NCBI GenBank assembly: GCA_009778945.1
Contig: WRFF01000037.1
Coordinates: forward strand, 1 to 12,780
Reading direction: 5' to 3'
DNA from: Clostridiales bacterium
GTDB lineage: Bacteria; Bacillota; Clostridia; Peptostreptococcales; Anaerovoracaceae
DNA: 12,780 nt
The notes under the pieces are model-generated. The model had not been told where the DNA came from, made no database searches, and worked only from the letters and a program-made list of their open reading frames with translations. Each line of letters begins with the position of its first letter. The stretch's first letter is position 1. The position numbers were made by a program, and so were the translations under genes. Of this stretch, positions 7,994-12,780 are shown piece after piece.

Positions 7994-9182
7994 AGTGTAA
8001 CTTATAACGAAAAATCAGAGCAGATGATACAAGCAGGGCGCAGCAGACGAGAACCATCGGGAGCCGGAACCCCGTGTATTCAGACAGCGCGCCCACCCAG
8101 AGCGGCGCGGTCAGGGATGCGATGCCGCTCGAAAGCGTGCAGAGGGAGGCTGCCGAGGCCGTGCGGTCCGGGAACGCTTCGCAGCAGATCAGGACGTAGG
8201 TCGGAACGGAGCCGCCCTGCATGAATCCCGATGCTGTCATAAGCGCGAACATCACCGGCACGTTTCCCGTAAAGAGCGCGGCGAGCATCAGCACCGCGGC
8301 CACGCCGCCGAAGACCGAAAAAATAAAGCGGGCGGAAAACTTTCGCAGGAAGAGAGGGCACAGCAGCCGCATCGCGAGAGAGCCCGCAAAATACGATGTC
8401 AGCAGAATCCCACTGAGGCCGAATTCCATACCGGCGTCCCGGATGGCGTAGGTCGGCAGCCACACGATCACGCCCATCTGAAACGTGAAATACAGCACAC
8501 CGGCCAGCATGAAAATCCAAGCGCCGCGGGTCTTGAAAATCTCCGCGGGATTTTCCGTCGCGCGGCGCCGCATGGCGGCCATGTTGGCATACGGCGTTTC
8601 CGGCATGATGCGCCGGCCGCTCAGCAGGTAGAACAGAAAGATGATTGCGGCGAATATCGTGAACCAGCGGAAAGGCCGGCTGAAGCTTTCCGGCATAACC
8701 GGATTGGCCAAAAACGTGACGAACACCGGTGTCAGCATCGCGCCGATTCCGAAAGACGCATGAGTCAGTGGGAGCACCGTGTTTTTGCGCTTCGGAAAAA
8801 CCTCCGAAACCACGCTGTTTGTCATAACGTCGACGAAAGAAATGCCGACGCCCATAACCGCGATCAAGAGCAGCAGCACTGTATAGGAGGGCCCGAAGCC
8901 GATAGCGGCTGAGATGAGGCAGATGATCAGCAGGCCGAAAGCGATGCCGTGGATCTTGTTGTATTTCTCCCCCTGAAGCGCGATAAACACCGCGGCACAG
9001 AGGCTGCCGACCGACTGGATGGTCAGGATGAGCCCCTGCTGCGCTGCCGAGATACCGTAATGCGCCATCGTAACGGGCGCGTTCGGCCCTTGGATATTGA
9101 ACGGGACGGAAAGCACAACAAACGCGCAAAAAGACGCCAAAATAAACAGTTTGTGTTTCATTGTAATTTTATCGGTCAACAT
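7977..9182 (-). CDS. Major facilitator superfamily transporter
   Basis: This is a secondary transporter of the inner membrane with about 12 predicted helices in 401 residues; the substrate is not recognisable. Hydrophobic segments begin at about residues 11, 45, 78, 100, 140 and 172. A charged central loop (about 189-220, RRIMPETPYAN then MRRRATENPAEIFKTRG) separates the two six-helix halves, and a second set runs from about 221 to 393. The cytoplasmic loop after helix 2 has QGEKYNKIHG, a weak version of the MFS A-motif. The frame is open to 9434, but that extension is not hydrophobic in MFS fashion and crosses the mutY start. ATGs at 9182 and 9161 are both possible, neither with a Shine-Dalgarno; 9182 is chosen because a -10 sits 6 nt before it. 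With 9161 the protein would be 394 residues. It is divergent from mutY and convergent with hypF. Confidence 0.88.
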   Translation of the reverse strand: MLTDKITMKHKLFILASFCAFVVLSVPFNIQGPNAPVTMAHYGISAAQQGLILTIQSVGSLCAAVFIALQGEKYNKIHGIAFGLLIICLISAAIGFGPSYTVLLLLIAVMGVGISFVDVMTNSVVSEVFPKRKNTVLPLTHASFGIGAMLTPVFVTFLANPVMPESFSRPFRWFTIFAAIIFLFYLLSGRRIMPETPYANMAAMRRRATENPAEIFKTRGAWIFMLAGVLYFTFQMGVIVWLPTYAIRDAGMEFGLSGILLTSYFAGSLAMRLLCPLFLRKFSARFIFSVFGGVAAVLMLAALFTGNVPVMFALMTASGFMQGGSVPTYVLICCEAFPDRTASAASLCTLSSGIASLTAPLWVGALSEYTGFRLPMVLVCCALLVSSALIFRYKLHYYPGN

Positions 9183-9188
9183 GCATCT

Positions 9189-9215
9189 ATCATACCCGAA
9201 AACGAGGGCAATCAA
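9189..9215 (-). promoter_or_regulatory. MFS gene promoter, -10 six nt before the ATG
   Basis: On the minus strand TATGAT (9189-9194) lies 6 nt before the ATG at 9182. TTGATT (9210-9215) precedes it with a 15-nt spacer, shorter than ideal. The start of transcription would fall at about the 9182 ATG, or give a leader of about 20 nt for the 9161 ATG. Confidence 0.45.
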
Positions 9216-9236
9216 AAGGGAGGAGGTTCTTGGACC

Positions 9237-9291
9237 GGTTGATTTTGTGTGGATATTCGGCCATAATGCGAATATGAATACAAAATCAGCT
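9237..9291. promoter_or_regulatory. Large imperfect palindrome over the mutY promoter (candidate operator)
   Basis: GATTTTGT (9241-9248) pairs with ACAAAATC (9280-9287), and ATATTCG (9253-9259) with CGAATAT (9269-9275). Four unpaired bases lie on each side between the stems and there is a 9-nt centre. Pairing continues weakly outward for about four bases. The left arm covers the predicted -35 and spacer of a mutY promoter, the centre covers its -10, and the right arm covers the expected start site. That placement suits a repressor binding site better than an RNA hairpin, since most of the left arm would not be transcribed. The neighbouring MFS promoter is about 25 bp away. Confidence 0.5.
9239..9267 (+). 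promoter_or_regulatory. Candidate mutY promoter
   Basis: TTGATT (9239-9244), a 17-nt spacer, and CATAAT (9262-9267) form a reasonable sigma-A promoter. The expected start near 9274 gives a leader of about 60 nt before the TTG start. It is fully contained in the palindrome described for this region. Confidence 0.5.
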
Positions 9292-9334
9292 TTAGCATCA
9301 ACCTCAAATCCGCGATTGAGATCGTGGAAGCGAG

Positions 9335-10723
9335 TTGAGGGGACGCCGAATAAATAATTTGGACAGGAACCTGCGCGCCATAGATTTTGCGCCGCTCTGC
9401 CTTTGGTACAGAGGCTGTGCGCGAGCGCTGCCATGGCGCGCGGACACGGAACCCTACCATGTCTGGGTCTCGGAGGTCATGCTGCAGCAGACGCGCATCG
9501 AAACGGTGATCCCGTATTACGCGCGCTTTTTGGAGGCGCTCCCCACTATTGAAAGCCTTGCGGCCTGTCCAGAAGACAGACTGCTGAAACTCTGGGAGGG
9601 GCTCGGGTATTACAGCCGCGCGCGTAACCTCCGCCGTGCCGCGCAGCAGATCGTGGCGGAATACGGCGGCGTCTTTCCGCACGAGCCTTTGCAGATCCGC
9701 GCCCTGCCCGGCATCGGCGAATACACGGCGGGAGCGGTCGCGTCCATCTGTTTCGGACTACCGGAGCCTGCGGTCGACGGCAATGTGCTGCGCATCGCCG
9801 CGCGCCTGCTCGAACTGCGCGAACCGGTCACGGAATCCAGGACGAAACGGAAGGTGACGAAAATGCTGCGAACGGTCTACATGGGCTGCGATGCAGAGGC
9901 TGGGGCATGGGTTGCACCCAAACCGTTGTGCCGAGACATGCCCGCAAAAACAGGAGATAATGCTAAAAAATTGCGGTTGAGGGTTGTTAGATTCATGATT
10001 AAACATCATAATACGGCAAAGTGTCGGAAATCTTGGCATGGTAAGGCAGTATTATATAAAAGAGCAACCCTTAACCGAAAAAAAATAGCAAAAACCAGCT
10101 ATCTCCCCGGCGTGCTGACGCAGGCACTAATGGAACTTGGCGAGACGGTCTGCCTGCCGGGCGCGCAGCCGCGCTGTGATCTCTGTCCGCTCCATGCCGA
10201 ATGCCTTGCTTTTGCTAACGGCACGGCCGGCGAACTGCCCCTGCGTGCGCCGCAAAGAAAAAAACGCGAGGCCGAGATCACCGTGCTGCTGCTCATCGCG
10301 CGGGCGGCGGGCGCAGAAAAAGAAGACGCAGCAGTGAACAGCGCGAAGACGCAAGGCGCGGAGCGGATCGCCATTCGAAAGCGCCCGAATACCGGGCTGC
10401 TCGCGGGCTTGTGGGAATTCCCGAATACGGAAGGCGCGCTCACGCAAAAGCAGGCGTCCGCGTTCGCGAAAAGCCTCGGCGTACGCCCGGTTTCGGTTCG
10501 CAAAGGTTCCTCGCACATCCATACCTTTACGCATATCAAATGGAAAATGCGGAGTTATGAGATCGAATGCGAGGCGCCGATCGAAAATGAGTTGCCGATC
10601 GACCGCGAAGCGCCGGAGTGTGACCGGGATGAAACGACGGAAAGCACCACGCTGCTCTGGGTGGAGCCGGAGGCACTGCGCCGCGATCATGCGCTCCCGA
10701 CCGCTTTCAGAAAATTATTATAA
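9335..10723 (+). CDS. mutY: A/G-specific adenine glycosylase MutY with a 75-residue internal insertion
   Basis: MutY removes adenine mispaired with 8-oxoguanine. The frame starts at TTG 9335 (462 residues; GGAAG lies a few bases upstream); a TTG at 9359 is an alternative and no ATG is suitable. Visible: catalytic Glu47 in SEVMLQQTRIET, helix-hairpin-helix LPGIGEYTAGAV (124-135), catalytic Asp148 in AVDGN, [4Fe-4S] cysteines 273, 281, 284 and 290, and a C-terminal NUDIX-like 8-oxoG recognition domain with TGLLAGLWEFP (353-363) and HTFTHIKW (396-403). Between KVTKMLRTVY and LTQALMELG, where homologues have a short loop, about 75 extra residues (183-257) rich in Lys/Arg are inserted without breaking the frame. 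All catalytic and cluster residues remain. The enzyme may tolerate the insertion as a surface loop, or it may be impaired; sequence alone cannot decide. Confidence 0.93.
   Translation: MRGRRINNLDRNLRAIDFAPLCLWYRGCARALPWRADTEPYHVWVSEVMLQQTRIETVIPYYARFLEALPTIESLAACPEDRLLKLWEGLGYYSRARNLRRAAQQIVAEYGGVFPHEPLQIRALPGIGEYTAGAVASICFGLPEPAVDGNVLRIAARLLELREPVTESRTKRKVTKMLRTVYMGCDAEAGAWVAPKPLCRDMPAKTGDNAKKLRLRVVRFMIKHHNTAKCRKSWHGKAVLYKRATLNRKKIAKTSYLPGVLTQALMELGETVCLPGAQPRCDLCPLHAECLAFANGTAGELPLRAPQRKKREAEITVLLLIARAAGAEKEDAAVNSAKTQGAERIAIRKRPNTGLLAGLWEFPNTEGALTQKQASAFAKSLGVRPVSVRKGSSHIHTFTHIKWKMRSYEIECEAPIENELPIDREAPECDRDETTESTTLLWVEPEALRRDHALPTAFRKLL
9903..9943 (+). repeat. Hairpin 1 in the mutY insertion
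   Basis: GGGCATG (9903-9909) and CATGCCC (9937-9943) are perfect 7-bp inverted repeats enclosing 27 nt. The enclosed part has its own small possible pairings (GCAC at 9914-9917 with GTGC at 9928-9931, or GGTT with AACC). It lies in the GC-rich left part of the insertion. Confidence 0.5.
9974..10077 (+). repeat. 15-bp inverted repeat bounding the AT-rich core of the mutY insertion
   Basis: CGGTTGAGGGTTGTT (9974-9988) and AGCAACCCTTAACCG (10063-10077) are inverted repeats with two differences. Both differences become G-U pairs in the sense RNA (G9979-U10072 and U9987-G10064) but would be A-C mismatches in the antisense RNA. The arms enclose 74 nt of AT-rich sequence and resemble the ends of a very small mobile element (MITE-like) or the stem of an RNA structure. 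Confidence 0.6.
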
Positions 10724-10865
10724 GAACAGAAAATACGCAATAATACGCAATGAAAAAAATCCGGAAAAAAATTTAGGTATTTATGATTCAATTTAGAAAA
10801 ATGAGGTATAAATAATTTGTGAATAGATGCAACTCTTATTCATAACAACTCTCCTATCAATAACG

Positions 10866-10898
10866 GCAAAAGAACCGGTTTTTCACCGGTTCTTTTGC
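10866..10898. terminator. Strong bidirectional rho-independent terminator hairpin
   Basis: GCAAAAGAACCGG (10866-10878) and CCGGTTCTTTTGC (10886-10898) form a perfect 13-bp stem with a 7-nt loop. The A-rich side and T-rich side lie in the outer stem, so it can act as a terminator on either strand. It would end mutY transcription from the left. Confidence 0.7.
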
Positions 10899-10902
10899 TA
10901 TG

Positions 10903-10938
10903 GCAGATTCCACAAAATCAGGGATTTTGGGAATCTGC
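10903..10938. repeat. Second intergenic hairpin, 16 bp with one bulge
   Basis: The left arm at 10903-10919 (GCAGATTCC, one unpaired A, CAAAATC) pairs with the right arm at 10923-10938 (GATTTTG, GGAATCTGC) around an AGG loop. It begins four bases after the terminator stem and has no U-tract of its own. Confidence 0.6.
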
Positions 10939-10949
10939 GAATGAGACCT

Positions 10950-10982
10950 GCCCTCGATTCGTTTTGTGAATCGGGTTAGGGC
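10950..10982. repeat. Third intergenic hairpin
   Basis: GCCCT (10950-10954) pairs with AGGGC (10978-10982). Stacked inside, CGATTC (10955-10960) pairs with GAATCG (10968-10973) around a 7-nt GTTTTGT loop, with a 4-nt one-sided bulge (10974-10977). It ends about 30 bases before the -10 of the next gene. Confidence 0.5.
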
Positions 10983-11010
10983 TTCACACAAATCGGGATA
11001 GATACGCATA

Positions 11011-11019
11011 TGGTATACT
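11011..11019 (+). promoter_or_regulatory. Extended -10 (TGGTATACT) before the papain-fold gene
   Basis: TGG followed by TATACT (11014-11019) is an extended -10 ending 6 nt before the ATG at 11026. No Shine-Dalgarno fits between and the -35 region (around 10991-10996, AATCGG) is poor. A transcript from here would begin at about the start codon. Confidence 0.45.
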
Positions 11020-11025
11020 CTATCA

Positions 11026-12021
11026 ATGATTTCGGATTTTGCAAAATTTGTGAAGAAACGCACGGCGTCCTATCGTGATACCGTGAAAAATACAGACTGG
11101 GTATCGCCGGCTGCGTACAGGAAGCTGGTCATAGGGACGGCGCAATATTGCCGCGATATGGCGGTGGAGACGGGGAGGGTTCCGAACGACTATAAAAATT
11201 TAATCACGGACGCCTCGCTGTTATACAAGGATCTGCTTCTGGAGCAAATCCGCGAAATGCCCATCGAATATAGGAACGGCGAACTTGTTGTTTTCAGTGA
11301 CAAGCCGGACGCCTGGGAAAACACGGTCTCCAAAATGGGCGGGAAATTGATACCGGCAGACGGCGCGGACACGGCGGAGAACGAAGGAAAGAAGTCTGTC
11401 TACGTCCTGCTCACAAAGCAACATTCCGTGACTTCGATCCTCGTCCGCCTTTTCACGCTCAACGAATATACGCATTCTTCGATCGCGCTTGAGCGCGACG
11501 GGTCTTTTTACAGCTTCAATCCGGGACGCGGCTTCACCGTCGAGCGCCCGATCGGAAAAAAGCGCAGCGGCACGCCGTGCAGGCTCTATCGCCTTGAAGT
11601 GTCCGATCAGACTTTCCAGGAGATCGAGTCCCGTATCCACTGGTTTCTCGATAATCCGCAGCAGTACAAGTTCAACTATGTCGGCATGGTCTTTACGATC
11701 CTGCGGATTCCCGTAGGGTTTGAGAACCGGTATTTCTGTTCGCAGTTTGTTTCAGAGATGCTTTCCACGACCGGAGCGGCATCGTTGCGCACACGTCCGA
11801 ACTATTATCTGCCGCGGCATTTCCTTCGGGAATCGGGGCTGAAACTCAGTTATGCCGGCGAAGCCTCAGGGTTTGAAGGCGCGCCGGCTGAGCCGACGTC
11901 AGTCGGCGAGCTGGACGACGAAGTCGTCAGTCGGGCGACGAAGTCGCCTCACATCCCAAGCGCTAATCCCATGCGCACATCTAAAGCGGACAGGGCGGAC
12001 AGGAAGCCCGCGAAGAATTAA
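11026..12021 (+). CDS. Permuted NlpC/P60 (YiiX-like) papain-fold protein
   Basis: The 331-residue protein has a central region resembling circularly permuted NlpC/P60 papain-like hydrolases (YiiX/YebB group). The histidine comes first, in EYTHSSIAL (His150), followed by SFYSFNPGRGFTVERP, and the cysteine comes later in NRYFCSQFVSEML (Cys238). Families of this group include lipid- and peptide-cleaving enzymes; the substrate here is unknown. Residues 1-120 form a separate charged, mostly helical region, unlike any domain I recognise. There is no signal peptide or membrane helix, so a cytoplasmic location is likely. The last 45 residues are low complexity and encoded by small hairpins and a tandem 9-mer (ADR ADR). 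The gene ends 20 bp before hypC, so it may be cotranscribed with hypCD. Family assignment rests on the His and Cys motifs read by eye. Confidence 0.72.
   Translation: MISDFAKFVKKRTASYRDTVKNTDWVSPAAYRKLVIGTAQYCRDMAVETGRVPNDYKNLITDASLLYKDLLLEQIREMPIEYRNGELVVFSDKPDAWENTVSKMGGKLIPADGADTAENEGKKSVYVLLTKQHSVTSILVRLFTLNEYTHSSIALERDGSFYSFNPGRGFTVERPIGKKRSGTPCRLYRLEVSDQTFQEIESRIHWFLDNPQQYKFNYVGMVFTILRIPVGFENRYFCSQFVSEMLSTTGAASLRTRPNYYLPRHFLRESGLKLSYAGEASGFEGAPAEPTSVGELDDEVVSRATKSPHIPSANPMRTSKADRADRKPAKN
11892..11948 (+). repeat. Three tandem mini-hairpins in the 3' coding end
   Basis: Three 6-bp stems follow one another: GCCGAC-gtca-GTCGGC (11892-11907), GACGAC-gaa-GTCGTC (11914-11928) and GGCGAC-gaa-GTCGCC (11934-11948). 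All share GAC/GTC at the loop side, and two have the identical GAA loop. They are translated as part of the low-complexity tail of the papain-fold protein. Confidence 0.6.
11986..12003 (+). repeat. Perfect tandem 9-mer GCGGACAGG x2
   Basis: Two adjacent copies of GCGGACAGG (11986-11994 and 11995-12003) encode Ala-Asp-Arg twice near the C-terminus. The unit is a multiple of three, so gain or loss of a copy would not shift the frame. Confidence 0.7.
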
Positions 12022-12041
12022 AGCGCGGGGAGGGAGCGGTC

Positions 12042-12251
12042 ATGTGTATTGCATACCCGGGCAGGGTCGAACGGGTCGAGGGGCAGACGGCGACGGTGGA
12101 TTTCTCGGGGAATCTCGTGCCGGTGCGCGTCGGCGTCGTTGATGTGAAGCCGGGCGATTATGTGCTTGTACATGCGGGAATGGCAATTGAGGCGATGAGC
12201 GCGGAGAAAGCGCAGGAGATTCTCAAACTTTTCAAGGAAATGGAGGCATAA
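12042..12251 (+). CDS. hypC: Hydrogenase maturation chaperone HypC
   Basis: HypC is a small chaperone that binds HypD to build the Fe(CN)2CO moiety and delivers it to the hydrogenase large-subunit precursor. The 69-residue protein begins with the family signature MCIAYPGRV; the Cys2 exposed after removal of Met1 is essential in characterised HypC proteins. It continues with the OB-fold strands TATVDFSGNLVPVRVGVVDVKPGDYVLVHAGMAI (written here as one segment pattern: VDFSG, then VKPGDYVLVHAG) and ends in a C-terminal helix (SAEKAQEILKLFKEM). GGGGAGG at 12027-12033, 8 nt before the ATG, is a strong ribosome site. The stop overlaps the hypD start by one base (TAATG), which indicates coupling. Confidence 0.97.
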   Translation: MCIAYPGRVERVEGQTATVDFSGNLVPVRVGVVDVKPGDYVLVHAGMAIEAMSAEKAQEILKLFKEMEA

Positions 12252-12780
12252 TGCCGCCGCTGATCAAAGAAACAGATACGCCGCTGAAAATCATGGAGGT
12301 GTGCGGCACGCATACGGCGGCCATCTTTCACAGCGGGCTGCGCGGGCTGCTGCCGCCGAACGTGCGCCTGGTGTCGGGGCCGGGCTGTCCGGTCTGCGTT
12401 ACGCCCACCGCGTATATCGACCGCTGTCTTGAGGCGGCGGCCGCGCCGGGGAAGTGCCTGGTCAGCTTCGGCGATATGCTGAAGGTGCCGGCCACGGATG
12501 GGCGCACGCTGTCGGATCTGGCGGGCGCGGGCGGCGCCGTGCGCATGGTTTACGCGCCGTTCGACGCACTGGCGCTCGCGGCGGAACATCCGGAGGTCAT
12601 GTATGTCGTCGCGGCGGTCGGTTTCGAGACGACCGCGCCGGCTTATGCGCTGCTGATTGAGGAGGCTCTCGCCTGCGGGCTGCGAAACATCCGTCTGCTT
12701 CCGGCGCTCAAATCCGCGCTTGCCGCGATCGAACATGTCTGCCGCATCGGAGAGGATGTGGATGCGTTCCTTGCGCCCGG
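12251..12780 (+). CDS. hypD: Hydrogenase maturation protein HypD, 3'-truncated by window
   Basis: HypD is an iron-sulfur protein that, with HypC and HypE, assembles the iron with its cyanide and CO ligands. The ATG at 12251 overlaps the hypC stop (TAATG) and follows GGAGG (12242-12246). The frame stays open to the window end, showing 176 residues of a protein normally about 350-370 long. Diagnostic motifs are MEVCGTHT (15-22, with Cys18), GPGCPVCVTP (43-52, with Cys46 and Cys49) and VGFETTAP (123-130). These cysteines correspond to the conserved active-site and thiol-disulfide residues of HypD. The C-terminal cluster-binding cysteines lie beyond the window. hypE would be expected next but cannot be seen. 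Confidence 0.97.
   Translation, partial: MPPLIKETDTPLKIMEVCGTHTAAIFHSGLRGLLPPNVRLVSGPGCPVCVTPTAYIDRCLEAAAAPGKCLVSFGDMLKVPATDGRTLSDLAGAGGAVRMVYAPFDALALAAEHPEVMYVVAAVGFETTAPAYALLIEEALACGLRNIRLLPALKSALAAIEHVCRIGEDVDAFLAP

Larger units (their letters stand above)
9881..10105 (+). other. In-frame insertion inside mutY, partly AT-rich and structured
   Basis: About 225 bp (75 codons; boundaries approximate, set by where MutY similarity stops and resumes) interrupt the six-helix-barrel to iron-sulfur transition. The right two thirds are clearly AT-rich (A6 at 9965-9970, A8 at 10078-10085, ATTATATAAAA at 10051-10061), unlike the GC-rich flanks. It contains two inverted repeats: a 7-bp one at 9903-9943 and a 15-bp one at 9974-10077. 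The peptide is basic and shows no recognisable domain, and no intein or intron motif is seen. No convincing target-site duplication was found at the edges. The nearest known parallel is palindromic elements that insert in frame in genes, such as the Rickettsia RPE family, but no sequence relationship is claimed. Confidence 0.7.
10724..11025. other. 302-bp intergenic region with three hairpins
   Basis: No gene is supported here. The first 140 bases are very AT-rich and contain a perfect tandem 10-mer AATACGCAAT (10732-10741 and 10742-10751). From 10866 to 10982 three consecutive hairpins occur, followed by the promoter of the next gene. A minus-strand frame of 68 codons (10857-11063) crosses the hairpins but has no coding support; its ATG lies inside the next gene and its sequence is explained by the palindromes. 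Confidence 0.7.

Noticed and set aside
8080..9129. Second minus-strand frame of 349 codons within the MFS gene
   Set aside because: It is a frame-shifted shadow of the MFS coding sequence with no membrane pattern.
9183..9434. N-terminal extension of the MFS protein to 9434
   Set aside because: It would cross the divergent promoter region and the mutY start and is not membrane-like; ATG 9182 or 9161 fits the family.
9881..10105. Intein, group I or group II intron, or a known riboswitch in the mutY insertion
   Set aside because: It is far too short for an intein or a catalytic intron and lacks splice-site residues or domain V features. I could not match it to a riboswitch consensus I know.
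9335..10723. mutY as a pseudogene
   Set aside because: The frame is intact and all catalytic, helix-hairpin-helix, iron-sulfur and C-terminal motifs are present; only an in-frame insertion is unusual.
10857..11063. 68-codon minus-strand frame across the intergenic hairpins
   Set aside because: Its start lies inside the papain-fold gene, there is no ribosome site, and its sequence is dictated by the palindromes. It would be worth revisiting if the hairpin cluster proves to be a repeated element with conserved frame.

Overview
The window looks like a chromosomal segment of an anaerobic bacterium of the Clostridia/Bacillota type. The reasons are moderately high GC (about 55-60% by eye), clean Shine-Dalgarno sites on several genes, the C-X7-C-X2-C-X5-C spacing of the MutY iron-sulfur site, a two-membrane-segment BIG2 surface protein, and maturation genes for a [NiFe] hydrogenase. 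This is inference from protein style; there is no rRNA or marker gene that fixes a genus. No rRNA, tRNA, CRISPR array, transposase, integrase or phage gene is visible.

Layout: the window opens inside purH (C-terminal AICAR transformylase half), followed 30 bp later by purD, so it begins in the tail of a purine-synthesis operon. Next come a membrane-anchored BIG2-domain protein of unknown role (2139-3290) and the mechanosensitive channel gene mscL (3330-3764). Ornithine carbamoyltransferase (argF, minus strand, 3792-4781) converges on mscL and diverges from hypB. hypB and hypF (4863-7887) overlap by 8 bp. A minus-strand MFS transporter (7977-9182) converges on hypF and diverges from mutY (9335-10723). 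A 302-bp intergenic region with three strong hairpins follows. Then come a gene for a permuted NlpC/P60 (YiiX-like) papain-fold protein (11026-12021), hypC (12042-12251) and the start of hypD, which runs off the end of the window.

How the genes work together: HypF (carbamoylation and dehydration on HypE), HypC and HypD (the Fe(CN)2CO assembly complex) and HypB (GTP-dependent nickel insertion) form most of the [NiFe]-hydrogenase maturation pathway. Here the set is split into hypBF and hypCD by about 4.2 kb holding unrelated genes. hypA, hypE and the hydrogenase subunits are not in the window. ArgF makes citrulline from carbamoyl phosphate, and HypF uses the same carbamoyl phosphate, but the two loci are divergently transcribed and no link can be shown.

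The most unusual features are: (1) an in-frame, partly AT-rich insertion of about 75 codons in mutY that carries two inverted repeats and an A8 tract; (2) a large inverted repeat lying exactly over a predicted mutY promoter, in the gap shared with the MFS gene; (3) -10-like hexamers placed 6-8 nt before the start codons of four genes without a Shine-Dalgarno site, which suggests leaderless mRNAs; (4) a cluster of three hairpins downstream of mutY; and (5) three tandem mini-hairpins plus a tandem 9-mer inside the 3' end of the papain-fold gene.
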